A stretch of 64,000 nucleotides of DNA from Paraburkholderia sp. BL25I1N1 (GTDB lineage: Bacteria > Pseudomonadota > Gammaproteobacteria > Burkholderiales > Burkholderiaceae), in NCBI RefSeq assembly GCF_003002025.1, contig NZ_PVZB01000002.1:124001-188000 (forward strand). The letters run 5' to 3'. The notes under the pieces are model-generated. The model ran no database searches. It was not told the origin of the DNA and worked only from the letters and a program-made list of their open reading frames with translations. Positions 17,253 to 26,168 of the stretch are shown here, piece after piece. Within the stretch, counting starts at the first letter, position 1; every line of letters starts with the position of its first letter. The translations under genes and the position numbers were made by a program.

Positions 17253-17531
17253 CGCCTTGATACGAAACCGGAGCGGCCCATGCGAACGCACGCGTTTGAA
17301 CGTCGAGCCTGCGGGATCGAGCAGAACGCATATGGCGCGTGGCAGACAATCGCACGACCCGACGTGATGGAACCCTTAGTAGAAAACGAACAAGACCGGG
17401 CGGTATCGCAAAAGACGCCTCTTACCATGGGCTTACGATGCCTGAATACGGCGAACCGCAACTATCCCGGCGCGGCCGCCTGCTTGGGAAACGCGTGAAA
17501 CGAAGGAATCTCCCACCTAAAGGCGAATAGC

Positions 17532-18773
17532 ATGGTCACGGTCAGGATCTATGGGCCAATGCGCAGCGCAAATGGCTACGCGCTACGCGACTTCCTGCAT
17601 CGCTGCGATATACCGTTCGAATGGATCGAACTGCGCAGCGATAAAGAAGCGGAGGAACTGGCGCACGTGCAGCATCTTTCCGATTCGCGCTTGCCGGTCT
17701 GCGTCTTCGACGACGGCACGCGGCTCGAATGTCCCACCATCCGGCAAATCACCGAGAAGCTCGGCTGGTTCGCAAGTCCGTCCCGTGAGGCCTACGATCT
17801 CGCGATTTACGGCGCGGGACCGGCGGGTTTGAGCGCGGCGGTGTACGGTGCATCGGAGGGCTTGCGTACGGTACTGGTGGAGCGTTGGGCACTGGGCGGC
17901 CAGGCAGGCAGCAGTTCCAAAATCGAGAACTACCTGGGCTTTCCACAGGGCGTGAGCGGCGTGGACCTCGCTGAACGGGCGCGCGTCCAGGCCGTCAAGT
18001 TCGGCGCCGAAATCCTGCTGGCGCGCGCCGGCGTCCACGCGGAGTTTCCGCCAGGGCGTGGCATCGTGTATCTGGAAGACGGCACACGTATCACGGCGCG
18101 CACGTCTATCTGCGCAACCGGCGTGGCATATCGCACGCTAGGGCTGAGCGGCGAAGAGCGCTTTCTTGGCGCGGGCCTTTATTACGGCGCGGGCGCGAGT
18201 GAGGCCGAGCTGATCCACGGCGAAGACGTATATGTGGTGGGCGGCGGCAATTCGGCCGGACAGGCCGCCATGCATTTTTCGCAGACCGCCAGCCGCGTCT
18301 ATATGCTCGTGCGTGACGCATCGCTTAAGAACACGCTGTCCCACTACCTGATGGATCGCGTCACGTCGGCGCCGAACATTGAAGTGCGCACGTGCACCGA
18401 AGTTACCGCGCTCGCAGGCAGTGACGTGTTGCAGGAGATCACGCTGACCGATGTGCGCACCGGCCGGCAAAGCACGGCAAGGACGAATTGGCTATTCGTC
18501 TGCATTGGTGGCGTGCCGCAGACTGAATGGGCGCAAGACGTCGGCATTGTCCGCGATGAAGGCGGCTATCTAGTGACCGGTCCTGATCTGCAGGAATATC
18601 GGGCGACCCTGAACTGGCCGCTCGAACGCGCGCCGCTGCATCTGGAAACATGTGTGCCCGGCGTATTCGCAGCTGGCGACGTGCGTCACGCATCGATCAA
18701 GCGCGTGGCGTCGGCGGTCGGCGAGGGAGCGATGGCGGTGGCGCTGGTGCATCGCTATCTGAATAGCGCCTGA
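17532..18773 (+). CDS. Thioredoxin-reductase-like FAD oxidoreductase with N-terminal glutaredoxin-like domain, lacking CxxC
   Basis: A 413-residue protein. Residues 1-80 resemble a glutaredoxin fold (VRIYGPM, LPVCVFDDG, IRQITEKLG) but have no CxxC at the usual place. Residues 88-413 form a TrxB-like flavoprotein with the FAD motif GAGPAG at 94-99, GGQAGSSSKIENYLGFP, the NADPH motif GGGNSAG at 237-243, and GVFAAGDVRHASIKRVASAV. Where TrxB has its redox-active CATC this protein has GAGA (219-222), so it cannot reduce thioredoxin in the normal way. It may be an NAD(P)H dehydrogenase or sensor. The UBP-type zinc-finger gene follows by 59 bases and is probably co-transcribed. Confidence 0.88.
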   Translation: MVTVRIYGPMRSANGYALRDFLHRCDIPFEWIELRSDKEAEELAHVQHLSDSRLPVCVFDDGTRLECPTIRQITEKLGWFASPSREAYDLAIYGAGPAGLSAAVYGASEGLRTVLVERWALGGQAGSSSKIENYLGFPQGVSGVDLAERARVQAVKFGAEILLARAGVHAEFPPGRGIVYLEDGTRITARTSICATGVAYRTLGLSGEERFLGAGLYYGAGASEAELIHGEDVYVVGGGNSAGQAAMHFSQTASRVYMLVRDASLKNTLSHYLMDRVTSAPNIEVRTCTEVTALAGSDVLQEITLTDVRTGRQSTARTNWLFVCIGGVPQTEWAQDVGIVRDEGGYLVTGPDLQEYRATLNWPLERAPLHLETCVPGVFAAGDVRHASIKRVASAVGEGAMAVALVHRYLNSA

Positions 18774-18832
18774 GCGTAAGCACAACAACCTTGGTCCGCA
18801 CGTCTGTGCGAACCTGTCCGAGGAGTACCGTC

Positions 18833-19105
18833 ATGACCCCTGGTTGCACGCACCTGGGCGAGGCCCGCATTCTCCACACATCCATCGACTATTGCGAGGA
18901 CTGCGTGAAGCTTGGCCAGCCGTGGGTACATTTGAGGCTTTGTCTTTCGTGCGGCCACGTCGGCTGTTGCGATTCGTCGCCTAACCGGCATGCAAGCAAA
19001 CATTTTCACGCCACGGGCCACCCGCTGGTACGCTCAATCGAACCCGGCGAAGCGTGGATCTGGTGCTATCGCGACGAGATCATCGCAGGTGAACTCGAAT
19101 CGTAA
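18833..19105 (+). CDS. UBP-type zinc-finger protein
   Basis: A 90-residue protein consisting of one zf-UBP domain. Likely zinc ligands follow the family spacing: Cys5-x-His7, Cys21-x2-Cys24 (YCEDC), Cys37-x2-Cys40 with Cys45 (CLSCGHVGCC), and His53, His57/59 and His63. In eukaryotes this domain binds the free C-terminus of ubiquitin; bacteria have no ubiquitin, and the bacterial ligand is unknown. The ATG at 18833 has GAGGAG eight bases upstream, better than an earlier in-frame ATG. It follows the flavoprotein gene closely, suggesting the two act together on a peptide terminus or as a redox/zinc sensor (inference). Confidence 0.88.
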   Translation: MTPGCTHLGEARILHTSIDYCEDCVKLGQPWVHLRLCLSCGHVGCCDSSPNRHASKHFHATGHPLVRSIEPGEAWIWCYRDEIIAGELES

Positions 19106-19158
19106 TGCCGACGCCGCCCGCACGTGCGAGCGGCTTCGCGTTCCTGAGCATGCCGGCG

Positions 19159-19401
19159 TCACGCGTGCGCCGGTGCCGGCTTCGACGCCTCGCTGAGCGC
19201 TTCTGTGCGCGTGGCGCCTTTCTGCACACGCACAGAGTGCGTACCCGAGTCGTAGACCATTGTGACCTTGTCGCCGTCGCGCACGTCGCCTCGCAACAGC
19301 GCATCGGCGAGTTGCGATTCCACTTCAAGACGGATCTTGCGCTTAAGCATACGCGCGCCAAATTCGGAGTCATAGCCGATCTGTGCAAGGTGATCGCGCA
19401 T
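19159..19401 (-). pseudogene. Clp/Hsp100 C-terminal (D2-small) domain fragment
   Basis: An 80-codon frame whose LAQIGYDSEFGARMLKRKI and RLEVESQLADALLRGDV match the very C-terminal D2-small subdomain of ClpB/ClpK-type disaggregases. The following RDGDKVTMVYD and an Ala-rich tail complete a natural C-terminus. The roughly 850 preceding residues (both AAA+ modules) are absent; upstream lies the HdeD gene instead. The ATG has only a weak GCGGGA in front. Most likely a remnant of a deleted clpK/clpB-like gene, although expression as a small orphan domain after hdeD cannot be excluded. Confidence 0.65.
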
Positions 19402-19418
19402 TCCCGCGCGCGGTGCGC

Positions 19419-19895
19419 TTACGGATGCAATGGCGCGTGTGGCTCGCCGGTCAGGCCGTCATGGTGCCAGGCGCGCGCAGTGATGCCGAGTACGAACAGC
19501 AGCGCGCCCGTGAACAACGCATACACGCCGATCAGCCAGACGAGCGCTAGTGCGCCGGCGCCGGCGCCGGGAAAGAGCAGCACGAGGATGCCGAACAGCA
19601 CGGATAGCACTCCGGTTAGCACCAGCATCCACGCATTGCGCAGGCGCTTATGCAGCCGCGTTGCTGCGATCAGATCGAATACGCCTGTGATAATTGCGTT
19701 CGCGCCCATGACGGCGACCAGCACAAGCGCGGTAATGCCCGGCACCAGCGCGGCAATCACACCGGCGCCGATACTGCAGATGCCGAGCAGCAAGGGCACC
19801 CAAAGGCAAGGTCCGACTACAACAGCGAGCATCACTGATATATGGCTCGCATCGTGCGTGATCTCGGGGTCATAGATCACCGTCTTCGGTAACAC
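19419..19895 (-). CDS. HdeD-family (DUF308) membrane protein
   Basis: A 158-residue protein with six closely spaced hydrophobic segments, including WVPLLLGICSIGAGVIAALV, ALVLVAVMGANAIITGVFDL, WMLVLTGVLSVLFGILVLLF and ALVWLIGVYALFTGALLFVL. This is the repeated pattern of HdeD acid-resistance membrane proteins (usual length about 190). The first 20 residues are hydrophilic and atypical, and neither the ATG at 19895 nor one at 19832 has a strong ribosome site. The 5' end may therefore be altered or the true start may be at 19832. Its stop is 17 bases before the Clp-domain fragment, suggesting both belonged to one stress-tolerance operon. Confidence 0.75.
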   Translation of the reverse strand: MLPKTVIYDPEITHDASHISVMLAVVVGPCLWVPLLLGICSIGAGVIAALVPGITALVLVAVMGANAIITGVFDLIAATRLHKRLRNAWMLVLTGVLSVLFGILVLLFPGAGAGALALVWLIGVYALFTGALLFVLGITARAWHHDGLTGEPHAPLHP

Positions 19896-20104
19896 ATGCC
19901 GCCGCGTCCCCTACCTTTCAGACAGCCCTCGGTCAGGCCATACATCGATGTCATTCTTGAGCCCGCATACGCGGTCGGGATCGCGATGATCGGTAGGCGC
20001 GGTTGGAGCGAATTACGAATCTGCCTTAAGCCGCCTTGAAATCGACGTAAAGTTAGGTATGCGACGATGCAAGGAGAAAACGTCCGCTCATTATGGAGTA
20101 AGCA

Positions 20105-20920
20105 ATGGGATCGACCCCGGATCACAAGTTACGCTGCCAACCGATGAACGTTGCTTTCACCCATGGCGGGCTGCATTCGGTGCAGGGATTTCGGCTCGTT
20201 ATACCGACGGGTGGCACTGTTGTGCAGGCTGCGGGCTGCGACGAGGGTGGAATGAGTCAATCGATCCTGATAAATGCACCGTTTGTCGCGGTTATTCCTG
20301 CCGGGGTGCAATTGGCCACCATTGCTGACAACGATCCCAGGGGATGGGTTATCGCACTCAAACCGGGCGTTCTTGGCCAAGTCTCGCAAGAAGCGTTTGG
20401 CGCGGTTCCGAAATGGTCCAAGTCCTGGGATCCGTTCCTGCGCGAGGCCGCGGACACATTGGGTGCTTTGCATAACGCCGATCTCATCGACGCTGCCTGC
20501 GCCGACGCCTTTGCCGATGTCATCTCGGTGCACATCGCGCTGCGCTACGGGCACTGCGCGGGCGCGGTCGAACCGGACATGCCGCTTACGCGTCAGATGC
20601 TGACTCGCATTCAAGCCTTCGTTCATGAGAACATCGCCGAAACCATTCTGGTCGAGCAACTCGCAGTTCTGGTGCACATGAGCGCATCAAACTTTGCACG
20701 CGGTTTCAAAACGGCGACAGGTAACCCGCCCCATCTGTACGTGACACTCGAACGAGTGAAATTTGCCAGGACGATGTTGTGCGAGGAGACCATTCCCCTC
20801 GTCGACGTTGGCGCGCGCGCCGGGTTTCAGACTCAGCAGCATTTCACCGACGTGTTTCATCGATATACCGGCGTGACGCCGCGCGCATTCCGGCTGGCCC
20901 ACCGGAACGTCAGTAGCTGA
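20105..20920 (+). CDS. AraC-family transcriptional regulator
   Basis: A 271-residue regulator. The C-terminal 100 residues hold two helix-turn-helix units: ILVEQLAVLVHMSASNFARG at about 185-204, and IPLVDVGARAGFQTQQHFTD at about 233-252. The family signature FHRYTGVTPRAFR follows. The N-terminal 170 residues are a cupin-like effector domain without close resemblance to a characterised ligand binder. It is convergent with the ClC gene and about 210 bases from the HdeD gene, which is transcribed divergently. HdeD and the Clp remnant are possible targets, but no site is evident. Confidence 0.88.
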   Translation: MGSTPDHKLRCQPMNVAFTHGGLHSVQGFRLVIPTGGTVVQAAGCDEGGMSQSILINAPFVAVIPAGVQLATIADNDPRGWVIALKPGVLGQVSQEAFGAVPKWSKSWDPFLREAADTLGALHNADLIDAACADAFADVISVHIALRYGHCAGAVEPDMPLTRQMLTRIQAFVHENIAETILVEQLAVLVHMSASNFARGFKTATGNPPHLYVTLERVKFARTMLCEETIPLVDVGARAGFQTQQHFTDVFHRYTGVTPRAFRLAHRNVSS

Positions 20921-21014
20921 CTGACATGACGATGAAGAACGCTGGACACCGATTGACCCGGTCCCCACTCTGCCGCCGATCAACGAATTTTCCTGCCCGG
21001 ATGCCGCGTGTCCG

Positions 21015-22322
21015 TCAATGACGGAGATACCGGTGCGCCAACGCTTCGTAGAGCGGAGGCGCAAAGAGTTTCGACACCTGACTCGACACCAGTGCCGTCG
21101 CCATCAGCGAAATCACCAGCGCGTGCCCGTCGATCATTTCGATGACGATGACGAACGCCGTGATCGGACTCTGGGTGACGGCGGCGAGATAACCGACCAT
21201 ACCGAGCGCGATCAACATCGGCAATTGCATTTGTCCGAACACGATGTGCAATGCGTTGCCGATCCCCGCGCCGATGGCCAGCGACGGCGCAAAAAGGCCG
21301 CCCGGCGTGCCCGGCAGATACGAGCCCACCATCGACGCCATTTTCAGGGCCGGATAGGCCGCGCCGAGTTGCAAACGACCTTCGAGCATTCCGCGAGCTT
21401 CCGCATAGCCGCTGCCAAAGAGATGACCGCCGCTGGCCACGCCGATTGTGGCAATGAAGAGGCCGCAAACTGCGCCGAACGCCACGGGACGGACCTTTCG
21501 AAGCGTGCATAACCAGGCGGGCATCCATCGTTCGGTATTGAGCAGTAGCCAGCAGAACACGCCGCCGCCAACGCCGGTGATCACACCAACCAGAATGACC
21601 GCGACGGCCAGCAGATCGGGCAGTTTGCTCCCGATGGCAATCGTGCCGAAATACACATAGTTGCCCTGAAGCGCCAGCGAGACGACGCCCGCGAAAATAA
21701 TTGCCGTGATAATGACGCCGCTGGTTCGTGCTTCGAAGCTGCGCGTGAGTTCCTCGATGGCGAAGACGACGCCCGCGAGCGGCGCATTGAACGCGGCGGA
21801 CAGCCCCGCGGCCGCGCCCGCGAGCGCGAGCTTGCGTTCGAGACCGACGCCGTAAATGCTGCGCAGCCGTGCCGGGTAGAAACGCCGAAGGCTAAACATC
21901 AGCGCGGCGCCGACGTGAATCGTCGGCCCTTCGCGGCCGATTGTGAAGCCACCGAGAATCACAAGGAATGAAAGGGCAATTTTACCGATCAGGATGCGCA
22001 GCGTAAGCAGACGCGGGCCGCGTGCGCGTACATCGTGTAGCGTCGCGATGACCTGCGGAATGCCGCTGCCCTCTGAACCGGGGAACCAGCGGCGCGTGGC
22101 CCAGACGCTAAAAGCGGCGATCGCCGGCGTGACGAGCAGCGGCAGCCACCAGTTGTGGGCGATCATTCGCAAAAAGATGTCGTAGCCGAAGTCGATGAGC
22201 CGCGCGTACAAGACGGCCGCGAGCCCCGTTATGATGGCGCCGAGCCAGAACAAGCCGAAATACAGCCAACGCCGCCGGCTACGCAGGATTGCGCGCCGGT
22301 CGATAAACGAGAGAAGTTGCAC
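21015..22322 (-). CDS. ClC-type chloride channel/antiporter
   Basis: A 435-residue membrane protein of the voltage-gated chloride channel family. Selectivity-filter motifs are present in order: GSGIPQV (about 84-90), GREGP with the gating glutamate (about 128-132) and GGLFAPSLAIGAGIG (about 337-351). An acidic residue in AIEELTRSF at the position of the internal proton glutamate suggests Cl-/H+ exchange rather than a pure channel. About 10-12 hydrophobic segments fit the family. There are no CBS domains. It lies 85 bases downstream of the MarR gene on the same strand, so the two may be co-transcribed; acid stress protection is a plausible role. Confidence 0.93.
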   Translation of the reverse strand: MQLLSFIDRRAILRSRRRWLYFGLFWLGAIITGLAAVLYARLIDFGYDIFLRMIAHNWWLPLLVTPAIAAFSVWATRRWFPGSEGSGIPQVIATLHDVRARGPRLLTLRILIGKIALSFLVILGGFTIGREGPTIHVGAALMFSLRRFYPARLRSIYGVGLERKLALAGAAAGLSAAFNAPLAGVVFAIEELTRSFEARTSGVIITAIIFAGVVSLALQGNYVYFGTIAIGSKLPDLLAVAVILVGVITGVGGGVFCWLLLNTERWMPAWLCTLRKVRPVAFGAVCGLFIATIGVASGGHLFGSGYAEARGMLEGRLQLGAAYPALKMASMVGSYLPGTPGGLFAPSLAIGAGIGNALHIVFGQMQLPMLIALGMVGYLAAVTQSPITAFVIVIEMIDGHALVISLMATALVSSQVSKLFAPPLYEALAHRYLRH

Positions 22323-22407
22323 GGAGCCGCCGGGAAAATGACATTTAAGGCAGATTGTGACATAAGTTGCCTTGGGCGCCCCGCGGGACTTGTCCCACTG
22401 CTGTCAA

Positions 22408-22827
22408 CTAGCTACCCATGTTGCCGAAAATCCAGCCGAACGCCCCATAGAGCGCCTTGTGCTCAGCCGCCAGCTCCAGCAAAAATCTTTCGCCCTTGGG
22501 TGTGAGGCGAATCTGCACCTGGCGACCGTCGGCGGGATCCGGTGTGCGCGTTACGAGCCCCGCCGATTCGCAACGCGAGACGAGCGCCGCGGTGCCGTTC
22601 GGCGCCGCCTGCAACCGCTCCGCGAGTTCGCCAACGGTCGCCCATTGCCGGTCAGGAAAGCCGTACACGTGCAGCAGCAACTGATACTGGAGTGTCGTGA
22701 TGCCCGCGGCATTGGCGATTTCTTCGGAAGCACGCAGGAACTTGCGCAGGTCGTAACGGAACGCAGACATCGCCTCGATGTCGCGCTTGCCCGGCGGCGG
22801 TTGTCTGGATGATTTGCCTGATTTCAT
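22408..22827 (-). CDS. MarR-family transcriptional regulator
   Basis: A 139-residue winged-helix repressor. The recognition region reads TTLQYQLLLHVYG, WATVGELAERLQAAPNGTAA and LVSRCESAGLVTRTPDPADG. The wing continues with RQVQIRLTPKGERFL, the diagnostic MarR pattern (DxRxxxxxLT) with Gly-Arg. The N-terminal 20 residues are basic and probably disordered. It precedes the ClC gene by 85 bases and may regulate it; no clear palindromic operator was seen in 22828-23029. Confidence 0.9.
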   Translation of the reverse strand: MKSGKSSRQPPPGKRDIEAMSAFRYDLRKFLRASEEIANAAGITTLQYQLLLHVYGFPDRQWATVGELAERLQAAPNGTAALVSRCESAGLVTRTPDPADGRQVQIRLTPKGERFLLELAAEHKALYGAFGWIFGNMGS

Positions 22828-23029
22828 GTCGAGTCTCTGCCGCCGGGCGGTCGTGCCCCAGCGGCTGGTTGCGGGGCAAACGGGTCGATGCCGAGGCAGT
22901 GATTGCGCACGGCCGACTCCGCCGTCGGGGAGGTTACCATGCGCGTGTTGTCGGCTACAGGTAGCGCCCCTTGGGTGGCGTTCGGGATGCTTCGTTCATC
23001 TCGCGACCGATCTTATCGAATGCCTGCAC

Positions 23030-24199
23030 TTAAGGTTTGAGTACCACCTTGATGCAACCGTCCTCCTTGTCGCGGAACGTCCTGTACATGCCCGGCCCCT
23101 CTTCCAGCGACACTGTGTGGGTGATCACAAACGAAGGATCAATTTGTCCGTCCTGTATCCGTTTAAGCAGATCATCGGTCCATCGGTTGACGTGGGTCTG
23201 CCCCATCTTCCAGGTCAGCCCCTTGTTCATCGACGCGCCGAACGGGATCTTGTCGATCAGTCCGCCATACACGCCCGGCACCGAGAGCGTGCCTGCCGGG
23301 CGGCACACGTAAATCATTTCACGCAGCACATGCGGGCGATCTGTCTCCAGCATGACCGCTTGCTTGACCCTGTCGTACACGGCGTCGAACGAGCGCGTAG
23401 CGTGCGATTCCATGCCGACGGCGTCGATGCACTTTTCCGGACCCTTCCCCTGCGTGAGGTCCTTGAGGCGATCAAGGACGCTTTCCTGATCGAAGTTGAT
23501 CGTGACTGCCCCGCTCGCTTGCGCCATGGCGAGCCGCTCAGGCACACGGTCTATCACGACCACCTGCTTTGCACCCAGCAGAATCGCGCTACGAATCGCC
23601 ATCTGCCCGACCGGTCCCGCGCCCCAGATGGCAACGGTGTCGTCAGGCTGGATGTCGCAGTTCACCGCAGCCTGCCAACCGGTCGGAAAAATGTCACCGA
23701 GAAAAAGGACCTGCTCGTCGGTGAGTCCCTCCGGAATCCTGACATGCGTCGTGTCCGCCATCGGAACACGAACATATTCCGCCTGGCCGCCGGGATAGCC
23801 GCCGGTCAGATGCGAGTAGCCGAAAAGTCCGGCAGTGGTGTGGCCGAAGACCTTATCGGCTTTTTCCTTATTGCGGTTGCTACGCTCGCACACGGAAAAG
23901 TTGCCGCGTTTGCACTGATCGCACTCGCCGCAAAAGATGGTAAAGGGAACAACGACACGATCGCCAACCTTCAGCTTTGCGTTGTCCTTGCCAACCTCCA
24001 CGACCTCCCCCATGAATTCGTGGCCCATGATGTCGCCGCTTTCCATCGTCGGCATAAACCCATCGAACAGATGCAGATCGGAACCGCAGATCGCGCAACT
24101 CGATACCTTGATAATCGCGTCGCGGCCCTCTTCAATTACAGGATCAGGGACCGTATCGCAACGGATGTCGTGCTTGCCATGCCAGCGAAGTGCTCTCAT
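23030..24199 (-). CDS. Zinc-dependent alcohol/formaldehyde dehydrogenase (MDR family)
   Basis: A 389-residue zinc MDR enzyme similar to glutathione-independent formaldehyde dehydrogenase-like proteins. The catalytic zinc site is in [13 protein letters not shown] (about 38-50) and [12 protein letters not shown]. The structural zinc cysteines are in [16 protein letters not shown], and the NAD(P) motif is [15 protein letters not shown] at about 188-202. The start at 24199 has AAGGAG seven bases upstream; the frame is open further up without support. It lies within a stress cluster (formate/nitrite-type transporter, YciF-like ferritin, Mn-catalase). Aldehyde detoxification is plausible, but the substrate is not determined by sequence. 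Confidence 0.92.
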   Translation of the reverse strand: MRALRWHGKHDIRCDTVPDPVIEEGRDAIIKVSSCAICGSDLHLFDGFMPTMESGDIMGHEFMGEVVEVGKDNAKLKVGDRVVVPFTIFCGECDQCKRGNFSVCERSNRNKEKADKVFGHTTAGLFGYSHLTGGYPGGQAEYVRVPMADTTHVRIPEGLTDEQVLFLGDIFPTGWQAAVNCDIQPDDTVAIWGAGPVGQMAIRSAILLGAKQVVVIDRVPERLAMAQASGAVTINFDQESVLDRLKDLTQGKGPEKCIDAVGMESHATRSFDAVYDRVKQAVMLETDRPHVLREMIYVCRPAGTLSVPGVYGGLIDKIPFGASMNKGLTWKMGQTHVNRWTDDLLKRIQDGQIDPSFVITHTVSLEEGPGMYRTFRDKEDGCIKVVLKP

Positions 24200-24294
24200 C
24201 GTGAGGCTCCTTTCAGGAAAAGTTAGGTAGAACCAGCTCGCTTCTGAGTGATCTTTCGATGCATTCACGACGCCGCGCCGTCGCTTCATCGGTT

Positions 24295-25200
24295 CTAGCT
24301 CATCTCGGGCGCGATCGCTGCATGGTTGAGAAGCGCAACCAGGGAGGTGCCGCCTATCACGTTGCCGGCAAGAGTCGGCAACAGAAACTTGGCGAAGTAG
24401 TCCGCCGGCGACGCGATGCCCGCAAGCCAGGCATAAGCAATTTCGGTTGAACCGGCGATGATGTGCGAGAGATGCGTTACCCCGACGACGTACGTGATCA
24501 GCAGCACCGTCAGCAGGCGGCCGGATCGCGCACTGGGCAGCAGCCAGACCATCAGCGCGATCAGCCAGCCGGCCAGGAGCGCGCGAACCACCGTGGGCAT
24601 GGGCGTTGATGAAGCCATTGCGTCGACCGATATCCGGCGCAGCGAGTCAATTACGTCGGCGGAGAAGACTCCTGGAATGCGCAGCATAGCTGCGAAAATC
24701 CATGTGCCGATGAGGTTGCACAGCAGTACAACGGCCCACAGGCGTAACGCTTTCCGAACTGTGCTTGCGTCGCGGCGGGTGAGCACCGGCAGTACGACTG
24801 TCAACGTGCTTTCCGTGAATAACTGCTGACGTCCCATGATGACCAGCACAAATCCAACGGTGTATCCAAAACTGGAGACGAGTGAGCGCCAGTGTGCCTC
24901 CGGCAGTTGGGCCTCGAGCACCGCTGGTATAAGAAAAGAGAATCCCATCGACAGCCCTGCCGCGAGCGACGACCAGGCCAGCGCGCCGATCGTCCGAGCA
25001 AGCGCGGCCTCCCCTTCTTCCCGAACAATCTCGTGAAGCACCAATGCATGAGGCGACGCGTGATCCGCTGCCTGATCCTGCTGCCCCTCGTCCAGATGCG
25101 GCGAATCTGCACCCGCCTCCTGCGCGTCGGGCACCGACGATCTATCAGCCGCGACGTGGCGATCGTCCGCCCCGCGCAGGTCAGTCTGGTCTGGCGGCAT
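24295..25200 (-). CDS. Formate/nitrite transporter (FNT) family protein
   Basis: A 301-residue protein. About 70 residues of acidic, His-rich hydrophilic N-terminus are followed by six membrane segments. Family features include [38 protein letters not shown] (the FNT signature region), [20 protein letters not shown] and [21 protein letters not shown]. The long polar N-terminus is found in the YfdC-like subgroup, whose substrate is not established. It lies 95 bases upstream of the zinc dehydrogenase, same strand. Formate export linked to formaldehyde oxidation is an attractive but unproven reading. Confidence 0.88.
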   Translation of the reverse strand: MPPDQTDLRGADDRHVAADRSSVPDAQEAGADSPHLDEGQQDQAADHASPHALVLHEIVREEGEAALARTIGALAWSSLAAGLSMGFSFLIPAVLEAQLPEAHWRSLVSSFGYTVGFVLVIMGRQQLFTESTLTVVLPVLTRRDASTVRKALRLWAVVLLCNLIGTWIFAAMLRIPGVFSADVIDSLRRISVDAMASSTPMPTVVRALLAGWLIALMVWLLPSARSGRLLTVLLITYVVGVTHLSHIIAGSTEIAYAWLAGIASPADYFAKFLLPTLAGNVIGGTSLVALLNHAAIAPEMS

Positions 25201-25295
25201 GAACGCACTCCTCTATTGGGTTGGTTTTTTGGTGGACGGGTTGATCGGTAACGCATCGCCCGCCTCTTTCGCGTGTTGGCATTCGGAGCCGCATT

Positions 25296-25321
25296 CTGCG
25301 GAGCGCCTGCGCGCTCCGCAG
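25296..25321 (-). terminator. Perfect 11-bp hairpin between ferritin-like and FNT genes
   Basis: CTGCGGAGCGC, loop CTGC, GCGCTCCGCAG forms an uninterrupted 11-bp stem. No U-tract follows on either strand, so it may be an mRNA-end or processing structure rather than a strong intrinsic terminator. Confidence 0.45.
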
Positions 25322-25345
25322 TCTGAGACAGCGGCGGCCGTTCGT

Positions 25346-25915
25346 TCAGGCCTGTTCAGCTCTCGCCTGACCGGCCTTTGATCTGCTGCCGCTCTTTCGG
25401 GTGCTTTCGTCATCGCCGTCCTGCTGCGAGGCCTTCGCGTTACCCGCCCTTTCGGCAAACTCACCCAACTTCAGATCGGTTGCCTTTTCTTCCTCAAGCG
25501 TTGCCTGCAGCAACTTCACCCCTTCGGTGAAACCGAGTTGCTTACCGATAGCGCAAAGGCTGCCGTATGCAGCGATTTCATAGTGCTCGACCTTCTGCGC
25601 CGCAGCCACAAGCCCCGCATCCAGGACCGGCCCCTTTTCGATTTCGTCGATCAACTCCTGACCTTCCTCGATCAGTCCTTCCATTGCGACACACTTCATT
25701 CTCTTCAAACGGATGTCGCACGTCTCGACAACCTGATCGATCCGTTCCACCTGCCCTTGCGTTTCTTCAAGGTGAATCTTGAACGCTTCGCTCAACTGCG
25801 GATCGGAAGCGGCGCGTGACAGCTTCGCGAGGGCCTTGGTCAACTGCTTCTCCGCACTATAGATATCGGAAAGCATGTGAATAAACAGATCATCGATGGT
25901 TTTGCGCTGTGCCAT
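25346..25915 (-). CDS. YciE/YciF-like ferritin-like protein (DUF892)
   Basis: A 189-residue protein of the DUF892 family. The N-terminal signature TIDDLFIHMLSDIYSAEKQL is followed by four predicted helices with repeated Glu/His positions (IHLEETQGQVERID, VEHYEIAAYGSLCAIGKQLG, LEEEKATDLKL). This is a possible di-iron four-helix bundle. The C-terminal 30 residues are a charged Lys/Arg/Glu tail. The start at 25915 has AGGAGG nine bases upstream. It lies 253 bases downstream of the Mn-catalase, same strand, a common pairing in general-stress regions of Burkholderiales. Confidence 0.9.
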   Translation of the reverse strand: MAQRKTIDDLFIHMLSDIYSAEKQLTKALAKLSRAASDPQLSEAFKIHLEETQGQVERIDQVVETCDIRLKRMKCVAMEGLIEEGQELIDEIEKGPVLDAGLVAAAQKVEHYEIAAYGSLCAIGKQLGFTEGVKLLQATLEEEKATDLKLGEFAERAGNAKASQQDGDDESTRKSGSRSKAGQARAEQA

Positions 25916-26168
25916 GGCGGCCTCCTGATAGGGTGAGTAGAGTCTGTCACCGCGCAACGGCTGTGCCCGCACGGCGCAGAGGACGGCACCGGTGTGCGGC
26001 TCGTGCGCGGGGTGGCCGGCCCACCCGCGACCTGACCGAACGCCGCTATCCGTGCCGATAGGTCCTTGATCGCGAATGGGCCGCTGCCTCGTGCTGCGAA
26101 AATGACCCCGCAGAGGCACAGGCACCGTCGTGCCGATGCCCGCACCGTTGCCCGGCCTAAACCGCTGC

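Noticed and set aside
16543..17367. 274-codon plus-strand frame overlapping the 80-residue hypothetical gene
   Set aside because: No ribosome site, no recognisable residues, and it conflicts with the better supported small gene.
19109..19130. Imperfect palindrome around GCACGTGC between convergent genes
   Set aside because: Short and interrupted; compatible with chance in GC-rich sequence.
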